Shown piece after piece: positions 49,209 to 60,104 of a stretch of DNA of 64,000 bases; position 1 is the first letter of the stretch; each line of letters begins with the position of its first letter. The notes under the pieces were generated by a model. The model did no database searches and had not been told where the DNA came from. It worked only from the letters and a program-made list of their open reading frames with translations. Both the position numbers and the translations under genes were made by a program. The DNA comes from Mycolicibacterium aichiense (GTDB taxonomy: Bacteria; Actinomycetota; Actinomycetes; Mycobacteriales; Mycobacteriaceae): NCBI RefSeq assembly GCF_010726245.1, contig NZ_AP022561.1, forward strand, positions 2,046,001 to 2,110,000, given 5' to 3'.

Positions 49209-49885
49209 CTCGATACCGCCAGACGCTTACCCAGCCATCCGAACAGCAGGCCCATCGGCAGGGTCAGGATCACGAAGCCCAGGGCGAAGATCGTGCCCAC
49301 CGTCACCAGCGCCGCGGTGTTCTCGATCATCCCCTTCATCAGCAGCGCCGCCTCAGCCACCCCGATCGCTGAGGCGATCGTGGTGTTCTTGGTCAACGCG
49401 ATCAGCACCGAACCGAGCGGAATGATGACGGAGCGAAAAGCCTGCGGCAACAGGATCATCCGCAGGTTCTGACCGAATGTGAAGCCCAGCGAACGCGCCG
49501 CTTCCGCCTGGCCCAGGGGCACCGTGTTCACGCCCGAGCGCACGGTCTCGCAGACGAAAGACGCCGTGTAGACGGTCAACCCCAGTACCGCGAGCCGAAA
49601 GTTGCTGTCCTCGATCGAGGTCGCCGATGTCGAGTCCACCAGTGTGATGCCCAGCGTCTGCGCCAACCCGAACGAGCAGAACAGGATTATCAGCGTCAGC
49701 GGGGTATTGCGCACCACGTTGACATAGGTGGTGCCCAGCCAGTTGAGCATCGGTACCGGCGCCATCCGCATCGCGGCCAGCATCGTCCCGATGATCAGCG
49801 CTCCGATCGCGGAGAACACCGTGAGCTGAATCGTCGTCCAGAACGCTTCGAAGATCTGGCCGCGATACTCGCTGAACACCTCCAC
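49205..49885 (-). CDS. glutamate-type ABC transporter permease (GluC-like)
   Basis: A 226-residue permease with SEYRGQIFEAFWTTIQLTVF and the coupling motif EAARSLGFTFGQNLRMILLP. About five transmembrane helices. It starts at ATG 49885, 12 nt after the binding-protein stop, and overlaps the next permease, the normal order for this operon type. Confidence 0.92.
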   Translation of the reverse strand: MEVFSEYRGQIFEAFWTTIQLTVFSAIGALIIGTMLAAMRMAPVPMLNWLGTTYVNVVRNTPLTLIILFCSFGLAQTLGITLVDSTSATSIEDSNFRLAVLGLTVYTASFVCETVRSGVNTVPLGQAEAARSLGFTFGQNLRMILLPQAFRSVIIPLGSVLIALTKNTTIASAIGVAEAALLMKGMIENTAALVTVGTIFALGFVILTLPMGLLFGWLGKRLAVSR

Positions 49886-49897
49886 GTCGAGGCGACC

Positions 49898-50719
49898 TCA
49901 GCAGCCGTCGAGTGCCGGCGGCGCCGGAGCGGTGATGCCCGCCGGGCCGAGGTTCTTGTCGAACGCGGCCTTCCAGGAGCCGTCGGCCTCCATCTTCTTC
50001 ACCGCGTCAGTGATCTTGGTGCACAGTTCCTTGTCGTCCTTCTTGAGCCCGATGCCGTAGCGCTCCTCGGAGAACGGCTGGCCGACGATCTTGAACGCGC
50101 CGGGCGACTGCGCGGCATAACCGGCCAGGATCACCTCGTCGGTGGTCACCGCGTCGATCGCGCCGTTCTTCAGCGCCTCAACGCATGCCGAGTACGTGTC
50201 GTACTGCTGAAGCTGGACACCGGGGTACTTGTCCTTGATCCGCTGCGCGGGGGTCGACCCGCTCACCGAGCACAGCTTCTTGTTGTTCTGCAGCGACTCC
50301 GCGCCGGTGATGTCGGTATTGTCGGCGCGCACCAGCAGCGACTGGCCGGTCACCAGATACGGGCCGGCGAAATCGACTTTCTGCTTACGCGAGTCGGTGA
50401 TCGAGTAGGTCGCGACGATGTACTTCACCTGACCGTTCTGGATCAGGTTCTCGCGCTGGCCGGAAGGCGACTCCTTCCACTCGATCTTGTCCTCGGGGTA
50501 GCCGAGCTCCTTGGCCACGTACTTGGCGACATCGACGTCGAAGCCGCTCATCGTGCCGTCCGGGTTCTTCAACCCCAGCCCGGGCTGGTCGAACTTGGTG
50601 CCGATGACCAGCTTGTCACCGCTGCCACCGCCACCACACCCGGTCGCGGTGAACGGCAATGCGACGGCCAGCACGGCGGCGCCGACGAGCCGCCAGGAAA
50701 GACGGGGGAGTGAAGGCAT
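49898..50719 (-). CDS. glutamate-type ABC transporter substrate-binding lipoprotein
   Basis: A 273-residue periplasmic-type binding protein, lipid-anchored at Cys about 28 (LPFTATGC). VIGTKFDQPGLGLKNPDGTM, YIVATYSITDSRKQKVDFAG and AIDAVTTDEVILAGYAAQSP are typical of GluB/GlnH proteins binding glutamate or related amino acids. It is the second gene of the transporter operon, 19 nt downstream of the ATPase. Confidence 0.93.
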   Translation of the reverse strand: MPSLPRLSWRLVGAAVLAVALPFTATGCGGGGSGDKLVIGTKFDQPGLGLKNPDGTMSGFDVDVAKYVAKELGYPEDKIEWKESPSGQRENLIQNGQVKYIVATYSITDSRKQKVDFAGPYLVTGQSLLVRADNTDITGAESLQNNKKLCSVSGSTPAQRIKDKYPGVQLQQYDTYSACVEALKNGAIDAVTTDEVILAGYAAQSPGAFKIVGQPFSEERYGIGLKKDDKELCTKITDAVKKMEADGSWKAAFDKNLGPAGITAPAPPALDGC

Positions 50720-50738
50720 AGCGAGTGTTCCTTTCGCC

Positions 50739-51491
50739 CTAGTGGTTGAGGATCTTGCCGAGGAAGTCTTTGGCGCGCTCCGAGCGCGGGTTGTCGAAGA
50801 ACTCGACCGGCGGGGCGTCCTCCACGATCGCCCCGTCGGCCATGAACACCACCCGGTTGGCAGCCCGACGGGCGAAGCCCATCTCGTGGGTGACCACCAC
50901 CATCGTCATGCCCTCGGACGCCAGCGAGGTCATGACATCCAGCACCTCGTTGATCATCTCCGGGTCCAGCGCACTGGTCGGCTCGTCGAACAACATCACC
51001 TTCGGCTTCATCGCCAGCGAACGCGCGATAGCCACGCGCTGCTGCTGGCCGCCGGATAGCTGGGCTGGGTATTTGTCGGCCTGGTTGGCGATCCCGACCC
51101 GCTCCAGCAACGACAGCGCGTTCTCGCGGGCCTTGTCCTTGGCGACCTTGCGCACCTTCACCGGCGCCATGGCGACGTTCTCCAGGATCGTCTTGTGCGC
51201 GAAGAGGTTGAACGACTGGAAAACCATGCCCACGTCGGCACGCAACTGCGCGAGTTTGCGCCCCTCCGAAGGCAATTCCACGCCGTCGATGGCGATCGTG
51301 CCCTCGTCGACAGTTTCCAGGCGATTGATCGTGCGGCACAAGGTCGACTTGCCCGACCCCGACGGCCCCAGCACCACCACCACCTGGCCGCGGTCGACCT
51401 CGAGGTTGATGTCTTTCAGAACGTGCAGGTCGCCGAAATGCTTGTTGACGCCCTGAATCGAGATCATCGGCTGCTCGCCGTCGCGCCCCAT
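50739..51491 (-). CDS. glutamate-type ABC transporter ATP-binding protein
   Basis: A 250-residue ATPase with Walker [20 protein letters not shown], signature [19 protein letters not shown] and Walker [16 protein letters not shown], typical of polar-amino-acid importers (GluA/GlnQ). ATG 51491 is used; ATG 51467 (MISIQ) is the alternative. First gene of the operon, divergent from miaB. Confidence 0.94.
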   Translation of the reverse strand: MGRDGEQPMISIQGVNKHFGDLHVLKDINLEVDRGQVVVVLGPSGSGKSTLCRTINRLETVDEGTIAIDGVELPSEGRKLAQLRADVGMVFQSFNLFAHKTILENVAMAPVKVRKVAKDKARENALSLLERVGIANQADKYPAQLSGGQQQRVAIARSLAMKPKVMLFDEPTSALDPEMINEVLDVMTSLASEGMTMVVVTHEMGFARRAANRVVFMADGAIVEDAPPVEFFDNPRSERAKDFLGKILNH

Positions 51492-51584
51492 GCATTCAGA
51501 CCCTACCCAGGTAACCCCCAGTTTGCCGAGCGTTGACCGATCCGCGATTTCTCACCGCCTCGTGGTGCTCCGTACGATGAGCAC

Positions 51585-53111
51585 GTGACATCGGTGCTGA
51601 CCAACGACAATCCGGCGGGCGAACTGCCCGGCTCGGGCGAAGGTCGCACCTACCAGGTCCGCACCTACGGCTGTCAGATGAACGTCCACGATTCCGAGCG
51701 GCTCGCCGGGTTGCTCGAAGCCGCCGGATATCACCGCGCGCCCGAGGGCACCGATGCCGACGTGGTGGTCTTCAACACCTGCGCGGTCCGGGAAAATGCT
51801 GACAACAAGCTGTACGGCAACATCAGCCACCTGGCGCCGCGCAAGCAAGCCGACCCCGACATGCAGATCGCGGTCGGCGGCTGCCTGGCCCAGAAGGACC
51901 GCGAAGGCCTGCTGCAGAAAGCGCCGTGGGTGGACGTCGTCTTCGGCACCCACAACATCGGCTCACTGCCCACCCTGCTCGAACGGGCCCGGCACAACCG
52001 GCAGGCTCAGGTCGAAATAGCGGAGTCGCTGCGGGAATTCCCCTCCACATTGCCTGCTGCCCGCGAATCCGCTTACGCCGCATGGGTTTCCATCTCCGTC
52101 GGCTGCAACAACACCTGCACGTTCTGCATCGTGCCCGCCCTGCGGGGCAAGGAGGTGGACCGCAGGCCCGACGAGATCCTGGCCGAGGTGCAGTCGCTGG
52201 TCGACCAGGGCGTGCTCGAGATCACCTTGCTGGGCCAGAACGTCAACGCCTACGGAGTCTCGTTCGCCGACCCGGGGACCCCGCGCGATCGCGGTGCGTT
52301 CGCCGCACTGCTGCGCGACTGCGGTCGCATCGACGGGCTGGAACGGGTCCGGTTCACCTCACCGCACCCGGCCGAGTTCACCGACGACGTCATCGAGGCG
52401 ATGGCCCAGACCCCGAATGTCTGCCCCGCCCTTCACATGCCGCTGCAGTCCGGGTCGGACCGCGTACTGCGCGCGATGCGGCGCTCGTACCGTGCCGAGA
52501 AGTATCTCGGCATCATCGAGCGGGTGCGCGCGGCAATGCCGCATGCGGCCATCACCACCGACATCATCGTCGGCTTCCCCGGTGAGACCGAGGACGACTT
52601 CGCCGCCACCCTGGAGGTGGTGCGCCATGCCCGGTTCAGCACCGCGTTCACCTTCCAGTACTCCAAGCGGCCCGGCACCCCGGCGGCCGAACTCGACAAC
52701 CAGCTACCCAAAGCCGTTGTGCAGGAACGCTATGACCGGCTCATCGAGCTGCAGGAACAGATCTCCTTCGAGGAGAACACCGCCCAGATCGGGCGTGAGG
52801 TCGAATTGCTGGTCGCCACCGGCGAGGGCCGCAAAGATGCCAGCACCGCCCGGATGAGCGGACGCGCCCGCGACGGCCGGCTGGTGCATTTCACCCCGGG
52901 CGATGCCACCCCGCGCCCCGGCGACATCGTGACCACCACGGTCACCGGCGCGGCTCCGCACCACCTGATCGCCGATGCTCCGCTGCTTGCGCACCGTCGC
53001 ACTCGCGCCGGCGACGCCCACGCCGCCGGGCAACGGCCCCGTACCGTCGGTCTGGGGCTGCCGCCGGTGGGCAGACCGCAGATCGAGGAAACGACGGGAT
53101 GCCAGCAATGA
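51585..53111 (+). CDS. miaB: tRNA methylthiotransferase MiaB
   Basis: MiaB thiomethylates i6A37 in tRNAs, using two 4Fe-4S clusters. The 508-residue protein has the N-terminal Cys triad ([17 protein letters not shown]), the radical-SAM motif [18 protein letters not shown] and a C-terminal TRAM-like domain. GTG 51585 is the start. The following gene begins at the overlapping ATG of its stop. Its substrate modification is made by MiaA, also in the window at 56829. Confidence 0.95.
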   Translation: MTSVLTNDNPAGELPGSGEGRTYQVRTYGCQMNVHDSERLAGLLEAAGYHRAPEGTDADVVVFNTCAVRENADNKLYGNISHLAPRKQADPDMQIAVGGCLAQKDREGLLQKAPWVDVVFGTHNIGSLPTLLERARHNRQAQVEIAESLREFPSTLPAARESAYAAWVSISVGCNNTCTFCIVPALRGKEVDRRPDEILAEVQSLVDQGVLEITLLGQNVNAYGVSFADPGTPRDRGAFAALLRDCGRIDGLERVRFTSPHPAEFTDDVIEAMAQTPNVCPALHMPLQSGSDRVLRAMRRSYRAEKYLGIIERVRAAMPHAAITTDIIVGFPGETEDDFAATLEVVRHARFSTAFTFQYSKRPGTPAAELDNQLPKAVVQERYDRLIELQEQISFEENTAQIGREVELLVATGEGRKDASTARMSGRARDGRLVHFTPGDATPRPGDIVTTTVTGAAPHHLIADAPLLAHRRTRAGDAHAAGQRPRTVGLGLPPVGRPQIEETTGCQQ

Positions 53112-53704
53112 GTCGCCACGACGAAGACCCGAGCGAGGCCTACCGCTCTGACATGGAGAAGGCCGAACGCAAGGTCGCCGGCGAGATCCAGCCGGGCGCC
53201 CGCGCCATGGTGGTGGCGATTTTGGTGTTCGTCCTGCTGGTGTCGCTGATCCTGCCGCACACCGGCGCAGCCCGCGGCGTCGACGTCCTGATGGGCGACG
53301 ACAAGGCGCTCAGTGTGGGCATCGCCCTACCGTCGCGGCTGTTCACCTGGTTCGCGCTGGTCTTTGGTGTCGGCTTCTCGATGCTGGCGCTGACCACGCG
53401 ACGCTGGGTCCTGGCCTGGATCGCCCTCGCCGGGTCGGCGCTGTCCTGCGCACTCGGGCTGCTGGCGGTCTGGTCCCGTCAGACCGCCGTGCACGGCCAT
53501 CCCGGCCCGGGCATCGGGCTGCTGCTGGGCTGGGTGGCGGTCATCCTGCTGACCTTCCACTGGGCACGGGTGGTCTGGACCCGCACCGCGGTGCAGTTGG
53601 CGGCCGAGGAACAGCGCCGCGCCGCCGCGCGGGAAGGCCAGTCCCGCAGCCTGCTCGACGACGTCGACCGTCGTGAGCGCAAACAGCCGCCCGCCGCGGG
53701 CTAG
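53108..53704 (+). CDS. membrane protein downstream of miaB (Rv2732c-like)
   Basis: A 198-residue protein with a charged N-terminus and four transmembrane helices (about 36-55, 75-97, 100-125, 138-158) and a basic C-terminal tail. The ATG at 53108 overlaps the miaB stop; ATG 53099 is in frame. It corresponds in position to Rv2732c. No function recognised; it converges on the DUF349 gene, with an overlap of 4 nt. Confidence 0.85.
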   Translation: MSRHDEDPSEAYRSDMEKAERKVAGEIQPGARAMVVAILVFVLLVSLILPHTGAARGVDVLMGDDKALSVGIALPSRLFTWFALVFGVGFSMLALTTRRWVLAWIALAGSALSCALGLLAVWSRQTAVHGHPGPGIGLLLGWVAVILLTFHWARVVWTRTAVQLAAEEQRRAAAREGQSRSLLDDVDRRERKQPPAAG

Positions 53705-55026
53705 CGCTTCTTACTGAGCGACTCGACTGCCGCGTCGGCCCACTGCCGCCACTGCTCGGCGCTGGCCCTGGCCGCTTCGGCATCTTTGGTGCGGCCCGCG
53801 GCTTCGGCCTTCTCGGCCTGGCGCTCGTACTGCTCGACCCGGGCGCGGAACTGCTCGGCGCGGGCTTGCGCCTGCGGATCGGTGCGCCCCGACTCGGCGG
53901 CGTCGCGCACCTTCTTCTCGACCGCACGCAACCGGCGTTCCAGATCGGCCGACCGCTCCCGCGGCACCTTGCCGATCGCATCCCACTTGTCGGTGATCGT
54001 CCGCAACGCGGAGCGGGCCGCGTCCGGATTGGAGGTGTCGAGTTTCTCCGCCTCGGCCAGCAAGGCCTCCTTGGCGGTGGCGTTGGCCTGGAATTCGGTG
54101 TCGCGCTCGGCATTCACCGCGTTGCGCGCGGCGAAGAAGGTGTCCTGGGCCGCCTTGAACCGATGCCACAGGGTGTCGTCGACGTCCTTGGCTGCCCGGC
54201 CGGCCGCCTTCCACTCGGCGAGCAGATCGCGGAACGCCGCCGCCGTCGCCGACCAGTCGGTTGAGCCGGACAGCTCCTCGGCGCGCACACACAACTGTTC
54301 CTTGGCCTGCCTGGCGCCGGCGCGTTCCCGGTCCAGGTCGGCGAAGTGCGAGCCGCGGCGCCGGTTGAACGTTTCGCGAGCCGCCGAGTAGCGCTTCCAC
54401 AGTGCATCGTCGGTCTTGCGGTCCAGGCCGGTGATGGTGCGCCACTCGTCGAGGATCGCGCGCAGCCGGTCGCCGGCCGCCTTCCACTGGGTGGAGCTCG
54501 TCGCCAGTTCCTCGGCTTCGGCGGCCAGCGCCTCCTTGCGCGCGGTCTGCTCGGCCCGGTGTTGGTCGCGCCGGGCCCGATCGGCCGCGGCGGTTTCCTC
54601 GGCATGGTCCCGGATCGCGGCCAGTCGTGCGGCCAGTGCGTCGAGGTCACCGAGAACGCTTGCGGTGGACAGGGTTTCAGCCAGAGCAGCAGCCGCCGCC
54701 TTGATCTTGCGGGCATCGCCGGTGCCGGAGGCCAGCCGGGTCTCCATCAGCGTGACTTCGGTGGCGAGATCTTCGAAGCGCCTGCCGAAGTGGGCGAAGG
54801 CCGCCTCGGTGTCGCCGGCCTGCCACGAGCCGATGGTGCGTTCGCCGTCCGAGGTGATCAGCCAGACCGTGCCGTCGTCATCGACGCGGCCGAACCGGTG
54901 CGGGTCGCTCGATGGCGGCAGCACGACCGGGGCAGTGGGCGGATGGGGTTTGGGGACGGGTCGCGGCGGTCCCGGTCGGGGAGCCGGCTTCGGGGCGCCG
55001 CCGGCGCTGGGTTGGTCGATCGTCAT
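53701..55026 (-). CDS. DUF349-repeat protein
   Basis: A 441-residue helical protein with DUF349 repeats such as [20 protein letters not shown] and [20 protein letters not shown], giving a coiled-coil rod. The N-terminus is Pro-rich. It corresponds to Rv2731. DUF349 proteins are found across bacteria; some associate with cell-envelope or DNA-related functions, but none is well defined. Start is ATG 55026. Confidence 0.9.
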   Translation of the reverse strand: MTIDQPSAGGAPKPAPRPGPPRPVPKPHPPTAPVVLPPSSDPHRFGRVDDDGTVWLITSDGERTIGSWQAGDTEAAFAHFGRRFEDLATEVTLMETRLASGTGDARKIKAAAAALAETLSTASVLGDLDALAARLAAIRDHAEETAAADRARRDQHRAEQTARKEALAAEAEELATSSTQWKAAGDRLRAILDEWRTITGLDRKTDDALWKRYSAARETFNRRRGSHFADLDRERAGARQAKEQLCVRAEELSGSTDWSATAAAFRDLLAEWKAAGRAAKDVDDTLWHRFKAAQDTFFAARNAVNAERDTEFQANATAKEALLAEAEKLDTSNPDAARSALRTITDKWDAIGKVPRERSADLERRLRAVEKKVRDAAESGRTDPQAQARAEQFRARVEQYERQAEKAEAAGRTKDAEAARASAEQWRQWADAAVESLSKKR

Positions 55027-55240
55027 GGACTCGCCTCACCTACCCTCCGCGCGGTGTTCCCGCGCATCTGCCGCGCGACGCGGCGCCACTGCTACACGGC
55101 GACGACCGTCGTCGCGGCCGCCGTCCTGGTTCGTATTGAACCAGGTCGATGACACCTGTGCGTCCGGGTTGGTCGGTCTGAGGTTGCGGACCACGGCAAT
55201 CGGCGGGCACGCTGACTGCCCGAGCACGAGGAGATCAGTG

Positions 55241-56125
55241 ATGCACAGGTCGGACATCGCCACCCTGTTCGCCCTCGGTGCCGCGCTGTTGATCGCCATC
55301 GGGGACGTCATCCAGCAACGTTCTGCCCACGACGTCACCGACGAGCAGGTCGGTCCCATCGCGCTGTTCCTGCACTTGCTCAGGGACAAGACCTGGTGGC
55401 TGGGCAGCCTGGTGGCCGCCGGCGGATTCGGGCTGCAGGCCGCCGCACTGGGGTTCGGCTCGGTCCTTCTGGTGCAGGCGCTGATCGTGACGTCCCTGCT
55501 GTTCGCGTTGCCGCTCAGTGCGCGCTTCGCCGGACGACGGATCACCCGCTACCAGTGGATCTGGGCGGTGCTGCTGGCCGCGGCCGTTGCCGTGATCGTC
55601 ACGGTCGGCGACCCGTCGAAGGGGCAGGCGCGGGCCGGGGTCGACATGTGGAGCTGGGTGGCCGCCACGCTCGGTCCGCTGCTGCTGCTGTGTTTGTTGG
55701 GCTCGAGGGTGTTTCGCGGCAAACCGGTGGCGGCGGTGTTGCTGGGTGTGGTGGCGGGATCGTTGTGGGGGTTGTTCGCGGTACTGATGAAGGGAGTCGT
55801 CGACGAACTCGATGACGGGATCGTTGCGGTGCTGAAGCTTCCCGAGTTGTACGTGTGGGCGGTGGTGGCGATCGCGGCGACGGCGATTCAGCAGGCATCG
55901 TTCCGGGCCGGGTCGATGGCCGCGTCGCTTCCGGCGGTCACGGTCAGCGAGCCAATGGTCGCCTCCGTTCTCGGCGTCGCCATCCTCGGGGAGATGTTGC
56001 GGCCCGGCCGGTCCGGGTGGGCGTTTCTGGTGATCGCCGTCGTGGTGATGATCGCGGCCACCGTCGAGCTGGCCCGCACGGAGGCCGCGCCGGTGCCCGA
56101 TCCCGCCGGGCCGGTGCCAAGCTGA
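55241..56125 (+). CDS. DMT-superfamily transporter
   Basis: A 294-residue polytopic protein with about ten transmembrane helices and the typical DMT symmetry: IATLFALGAALLIAIGDVIQ opens the first half, AVLLGVVAGSLWGLFAVLMK the second. SVLGVAILGEMLRPGRSGWA is a conserved C-terminal loop. ATG 55241 follows AGGAGA. It corresponds to Rv2729c. Substrate unknown. Confidence 0.87.
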   Translation: MHRSDIATLFALGAALLIAIGDVIQQRSAHDVTDEQVGPIALFLHLLRDKTWWLGSLVAAGGFGLQAAALGFGSVLLVQALIVTSLLFALPLSARFAGRRITRYQWIWAVLLAAAVAVIVTVGDPSKGQARAGVDMWSWVAATLGPLLLLCLLGSRVFRGKPVAAVLLGVVAGSLWGLFAVLMKGVVDELDDGIVAVLKLPELYVWAVVAIAATAIQQASFRAGSMAASLPAVTVSEPMVASVLGVAILGEMLRPGRSGWAFLVIAVVVMIAATVELARTEAAPVPDPAGPVPS

Positions 56126-56145
56126 CGGCCACTAGCGTGGGAGGC

Positions 56146-56832
56146 GTGCTGTCCGCCGTTGTCCTGACACCCTCGGCGCCCGTCCTGGTGCCCGAACTGG
56201 CCGGTGCGGCCGCCGCCGAGGTCGCCGAGTTCCGTGACGCCGCGCTGGCGGCGGCCGCCGCGCTGCCCGATCGCTGGGTCGCCATCGGCGCCGGCGCGGC
56301 CGATCAGACTATCGCCCCCGACACTCGCGGCACCTTCGCCGGCTACGGGGTGGACGTTCCCGTCGCGCTGTCCCCGGATGCGCCCGCCGGGGTCAGTGAG
56401 TTGCCGCTGTGCGCGCTGTTCACCGGGTGGCTGCGGGGGCAGGCCAACCCCGCGGCCCGAGCACAGGTCCGGGTGTACGACACCGATCACGACGCCGACC
56501 GGGCCCTGGAGTTCGGCCGGCTGCTGCGCGCCGAGATCGACGCCACCGACGAACCGGTTGGTGTCCTGGTGGTCGCCGACGGCGCCAACACGCTGACCCC
56601 GCCCGCGCCCGGCGGCTACGACCCCGACGCGGCAGCCGTGCAAGCCACGCTCGACGACGCGCTGGCCGCGGGTGACAGTGCTGCGCTCTCGGGGCTCCCC
56701 GGCGGCATCGTCGGTCGGGTCGCCTACCAGGTGCTGGCCGGGCTGGTGGGGGCCGGGCCGCGGGAGGCCACCGAGCTGGTGCGTGGCGCACCGTACGGGG
56801 TGGGGTACTTCGTCGGTACGTGGCGTCCATGA
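56146..56832 (+). CDS. class III extradiol-dioxygenase-like protein
   Basis: A 228-residue protein corresponding to Rv2728c, between the DMT gene and miaA. It reads [20 protein letters not shown], then the [20 protein letters not shown] and [20 protein letters not shown] segments. It resembles the LigB/AMMECR1-type fold of extradiol enzymes, but the metal-binding His residues are not evident, so catalysis is uncertain. GTG 56146 follows GGGAGGC. It overlaps miaA by ATGA. Confidence 0.72.
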   Translation: MLSAVVLTPSAPVLVPELAGAAAAEVAEFRDAALAAAAALPDRWVAIGAGAADQTIAPDTRGTFAGYGVDVPVALSPDAPAGVSELPLCALFTGWLRGQANPAARAQVRVYDTDHDADRALEFGRLLRAEIDATDEPVGVLVVADGANTLTPPAPGGYDPDAAAVQATLDDALAAGDSAALSGLPGGIVGRVAYQVLAGLVGAGPREATELVRGAPYGVGYFVGTWRP

Positions 56833-57746
56833 CGAGACCGATCGCGGTCATCGGGCCGACGGGCACCGGGAAGTCGGCACTGGCGCTGGACGTGGCCGAA
56901 CGGCTCGGTGGCGAGATCGTCAACGCCGATGCCATGCAGCAGTACCGCGGCATGGACATCGGCACCGCCAAGCTCACCGTCGCCGAACGGCGCGGCATCG
57001 CACACCACCAGCTCGACGTCCTCGACGTGAGGCAGACCGCGACGGTTGCGCGCTACCAGGAAGCCGCCGCCGCCGACGTCGAGGCCGTGGCGTCGCGCGG
57101 AGTGCTGCCCGTCATCGTGGGCGGCTCGATGCTCTACATCCAGTCGCTGCTCGACGATTGGGCATTCCCGGCCACCGACCCCGAGGTGCGGGCCCGCTGG
57201 GAACACCAGCTCGCCGAGATCGGGGTGGCCGCACTGCACGCCGAGCTGGGCCGCCGCGATCCGGCCGCCGCCGAGTCGATCCTGGCCACCGACGGCCGCC
57301 GGATCGTGCGTGCGCTGGAGGTGGTCGAACTGACCGGCCAGCCGTTCGCGGCGTCGGCGCCGAAGATCGGCGCACCGCGCTGGGATACGGTGATCATTGG
57401 ATTGGACTGGGACACAAGCATTCTCGACGATCGACTGGCGCGGCGCACCGACCTCATGTTCGAGACCGGCCTGGTTGATGAGGTGCGCGTGCTGCTCGAC
57501 GCCGGCCTGCGGCAGGGCGTGACCGCCGCCCGGGCACTCGGATACGCCCAGGTGCTCGACGCGCTGGATGCCGGCGCAGCGGATGAGGATCTGGCCCAGG
57601 CACGCGAGCTGACCTTCATCGGCACCCGGCGTTATGTGCGCCGGCAGCGGTCGTGGTTTCGCCGCGACCATCGCATCCATTGGCTCGACGGTGCCGCCCC
57701 CGACCTCGCCGAACAGGTGATCGCCCGGTGGCGGGACGTATCCTGA
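56829..57746 (+). CDS. miaA: tRNA dimethylallyltransferase MiaA
   Basis: MiaA adds dimethylallyl to A37 of tRNAs reading U-starting codons. The 305-residue protein has the P-loop [40 protein letters not shown] and [20 protein letters not shown] followed by the C-terminal [19 protein letters not shown]. Start is ATG 56829, overlapping the preceding stop. dapF follows. Confidence 0.97.
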   Translation: MTRPIAVIGPTGTGKSALALDVAERLGGEIVNADAMQQYRGMDIGTAKLTVAERRGIAHHQLDVLDVRQTATVARYQEAAAADVEAVASRGVLPVIVGGSMLYIQSLLDDWAFPATDPEVRARWEHQLAEIGVAALHAELGRRDPAAAESILATDGRRIVRALEVVELTGQPFAASAPKIGAPRWDTVIIGLDWDTSILDDRLARRTDLMFETGLVDEVRVLLDAGLRQGVTAARALGYAQVLDALDAGAADEDLAQARELTFIGTRRYVRRQRSWFRRDHRIHWLDGAAPDLAEQVIARWRDVS

Positions 57747-57761
57747 TCAGGTGATCTCCGC

Positions 57762-58631
57762 ATGATCTTCTCGAAGGGGCACGGCACCGAGAACGACTTC
57801 GTGCTGCTGCCCGACCTGCCCGCGCAGCTGGAGCTGGCGCCCGCCGCCGTGGCTGCGCTGTGCGACCGGCGCCGGGGGCTTGGCGCCGACGGGGTGCTGC
57901 GGGTCACCACCGCCGGGGCCGTCGTCGATGCCGGCGTGTTGGACCGGCTGCCCGAAGGTGTGGACAGCGGTGACTGGTACATGGACTACCGCAACGCCGA
58001 CGGTTCCATCGCCCAGATGTGCGGTAACGGGGTCCGGGTGTTCGCGCACTACCTGAGGGCCAGCGGCCTGGAGCAGAGCGACGAGTTCGTGGTCGGCACG
58101 CTGGCCGGGCCGCGCCCGGTGGTGGTGCACCGCGCCGATGCTCTGGCGGCTGAGGTCACCGTCGACATGGGCAAGGTCAACCTGCTCGGCACCGGGACCG
58201 CCACCGTCGGCGGCAGGCACTTCACCGGCGTCGGCGTCGACGTCGGGAATCCGCACCTGGCCTGCCTGGATCCCGACCTCACCGAAAAAGCCCTGGCCGA
58301 CCTGGACGTTGCCGCGCCGGTGCTGTTCGACCGCGGTCAGTTCCCGGACGGTGTGAACGTCGAGGTGCTGACGATCGCCCGCGATGGAGCGGTCAGCATG
58401 CGGGTACACGAACGGGGTGTCGGCGAAACGCGCTCCTGCGGAACCGGAACGGTCGCCGCTGCGGTCGCGGCCCTGGCCCACCTCAATCTGTCGACCGGCA
58501 CGCTGCGCGTCCGCATCCCGGGCGGCGAGGTCACCGTCGAGGTCAGTCACACGTCGAGCTCGTTGCGGGGCCCGTCGGTCCTCGTCGCGCACGGCGAACT
58601 CGCCGACGACTGGTGGGCGGCCCAACTCTGA
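57762..58631 (+). CDS. dapF: diaminopimelate epimerase
   Basis: DapF makes meso-diaminopimelate from the LL form for peptidoglycan and lysine. The 289-residue protein has [20 protein letters not shown], the first active-site Cys in [14 protein letters not shown] and the second in [17 protein letters not shown]. It is 15 bp after miaA and upstream of hflX. dapA and dapB are at 24186 and 2250. Confidence 0.96.
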   Translation: MIFSKGHGTENDFVLLPDLPAQLELAPAAVAALCDRRRGLGADGVLRVTTAGAVVDAGVLDRLPEGVDSGDWYMDYRNADGSIAQMCGNGVRVFAHYLRASGLEQSDEFVVGTLAGPRPVVVHRADALAAEVTVDMGKVNLLGTGTATVGGRHFTGVGVDVGNPHLACLDPDLTEKALADLDVAAPVLFDRGQFPDGVNVEVLTIARDGAVSMRVHERGVGETRSCGTGTVAAAVAALAHLNLSTGTLRVRIPGGEVTVEVSHTSSSLRGPSVLVAHGELADDWWAAQL

Positions 58632-58688
58632 CGGCACGTTATTCAGGTGCACGACGTTGGACTCCCGTGGCACCATCGATTACCGCTT

Positions 58689-60104
58689 ATGACAGAAACG
58701 CCTATGACAAAAGCTGACGCTCCCGATCCCAGCCTCGGCGAGCTCGCGCTCGAAGACCGCGCCGCACTCAAGCGCGTCGCCGGGCTGTCCACCGAACTCA
58801 CCGACATCACCGAGGTCGAGTACCGCCAGCTGCGGCTGGAACGGGTCGTCCTGGTGGGGGTGTGGACCGAGGGCACCGCCGCCGACTCCGAAGCCAGCCT
58901 CGCCGAACTGGCCGCGCTGGCCGAAACCGCGGGTTCCGAGGTGCTCGAAGGGCTGATCCAGCGCCGCGACAAGCCCGACCCGTCCACCTACATCGGGTCC
59001 GGCAAGGCTCAGGAGCTGCGCGAGGTCGTGATCGCGACCGGCGCCGACACCGTGATCTGCGACGGCGAGCTCAGTCCCGCCCAGCTCAACGCACTGGAGA
59101 AAGTGGTCAAGGTCAAGGTCATCGACCGGACCGCACTGATCCTCGACATCTTCGCCCAACACGCCACCAGCCGGGAAGGCAAGGCGCAGGTGGCCTACGC
59201 GCAGATGGAGTACATGCTGCCGCGGCTACGTGGCTGGGGTGAATCGATGTCCCGCCAGGGCGGCGGCGCCGGCGGCAGCGGCGGCGGCGTGGGTACCCGC
59301 GGCCCGGGTGAGACCAAGATCGAGACCGACCGGCGCCGCATCCGCGAACGGATGTCCAAGCTGCGCCGCGAGATCAAGGACATGAAGCAGATCCGCGACA
59401 CGCAGCGCAGCCGCCGCCTGCACAGCGACACCGCGTCGATCGCGATCGTCGGCTACACCAACGCCGGCAAGTCCAGTCTTCTCAACGCGCTGACCGGTGC
59501 CGGTGTCCTGGTGCAGAACGCGTTGTTCGCCACCCTCGAACCCACCACTCGCCGAGGCGAATTCGACGACGGGCGGCCGTTCGTGCTGACCGACACCGTC
59601 GGCTTCGTCCGGCACCTGCCGACCCAGCTGGTCGAGGCGTTCCGCTCCACCCTGGAAGAAGTGCTCGACGCCGATCTGCTGGTGCATGTCGTCGACGGAT
59701 CCGACAGCAATCCGCTGGCGCAGATCGAGGCAGTACGTCAGGTCATCCGCGAAGTGCAGAACGACCACCACGCGCCGCCCGCCCCGGAGTTGTTGGTGGT
59801 CAACAAGATCGACGCGGCGGACGACCTGATGCTGGCACAGCTGCGTCGCGCGCTGCCCGGCGCGGTCTTCGTCTCGGCGCACACCGGTGAGGGAGTGCCG
59901 CGGCTGCGCGCCCGCCTCGGTGAGCTCGTCGAGCCGCGGGAGATCACCGTCGACGTGACGATCCCGTATGACCGGGGCGATCTGGTCGCGCGGTTGCACA
60001 GCGACGGGCACGTCGATGCGGTCGAGCACACCGAAGCGGGCACCCGCCTCAAAGCCCGGGTGCCCGCCGCGCTGGCCGCAGGCCTGCGCGAGTTCAGCAG
60101 TTAG
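58689..60104 (+). CDS. hflX: ribosome-associated GTPase HflX
   Basis: HflX is a GTPase that binds ribosomes and helps dissociate stalled 70S. The 471-residue protein has the N-terminal HflX domain (RRDKPDPSTYIGSGKAQELR), the Gly-rich linker GGGAGGSGGGVGTRGPGETK, the GTPase motifs VGYTNAGKSSLLNALTG (G1), DTVGFVRHLP (G3) and NKID (G4). ATG 58689 is chosen as the first Met of the conserved region. Its TAG stop overlaps the TAA of the convergent PE-PPE gene. Confidence 0.94.
   Translation: MTETPMTKADAPDPSLGELALEDRAALKRVAGLSTELTDITEVEYRQLRLERVVLVGVWTEGTAADSEASLAELAALAETAGSEVLEGLIQRRDKPDPSTYIGSGKAQELREVVIATGADTVICDGELSPAQLNALEKVVKVKVIDRTALILDIFAQHATSREGKAQVAYAQMEYMLPRLRGWGESMSRQGGGAGGSGGGVGTRGPGETKIETDRRRIRERMSKLRREIKDMKQIRDTQRSRRLHSDTASIAIVGYTNAGKSSLLNALTGAGVLVQNALFATLEPTTRRGEFDDGRPFVLTDTVGFVRHLPTQLVEAFRSTLEEVLDADLLVHVVDGSDSNPLAQIEAVRQVIREVQNDHHAPPAPELLVVNKIDAADDLMLAQLRRALPGAVFVSAHTGEGVPRLRARLGELVEPREITVDVTIPYDRGDLVARLHSDGHVDAVEHTEAGTRLKARVPAALAAGLREFSS

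Noticed and set aside
55027..55240. Possible small gene in the 214-bp gap between the DUF349 and DMT genes
   Set aside because: Open frames here are fragments without start context; nothing beyond the AGGAGA before the DMT start.
58632..58688. A -35/-10-like pair upstream of hflX
   Set aside because: TTGGAC is present but the -10 match is poor; not called.
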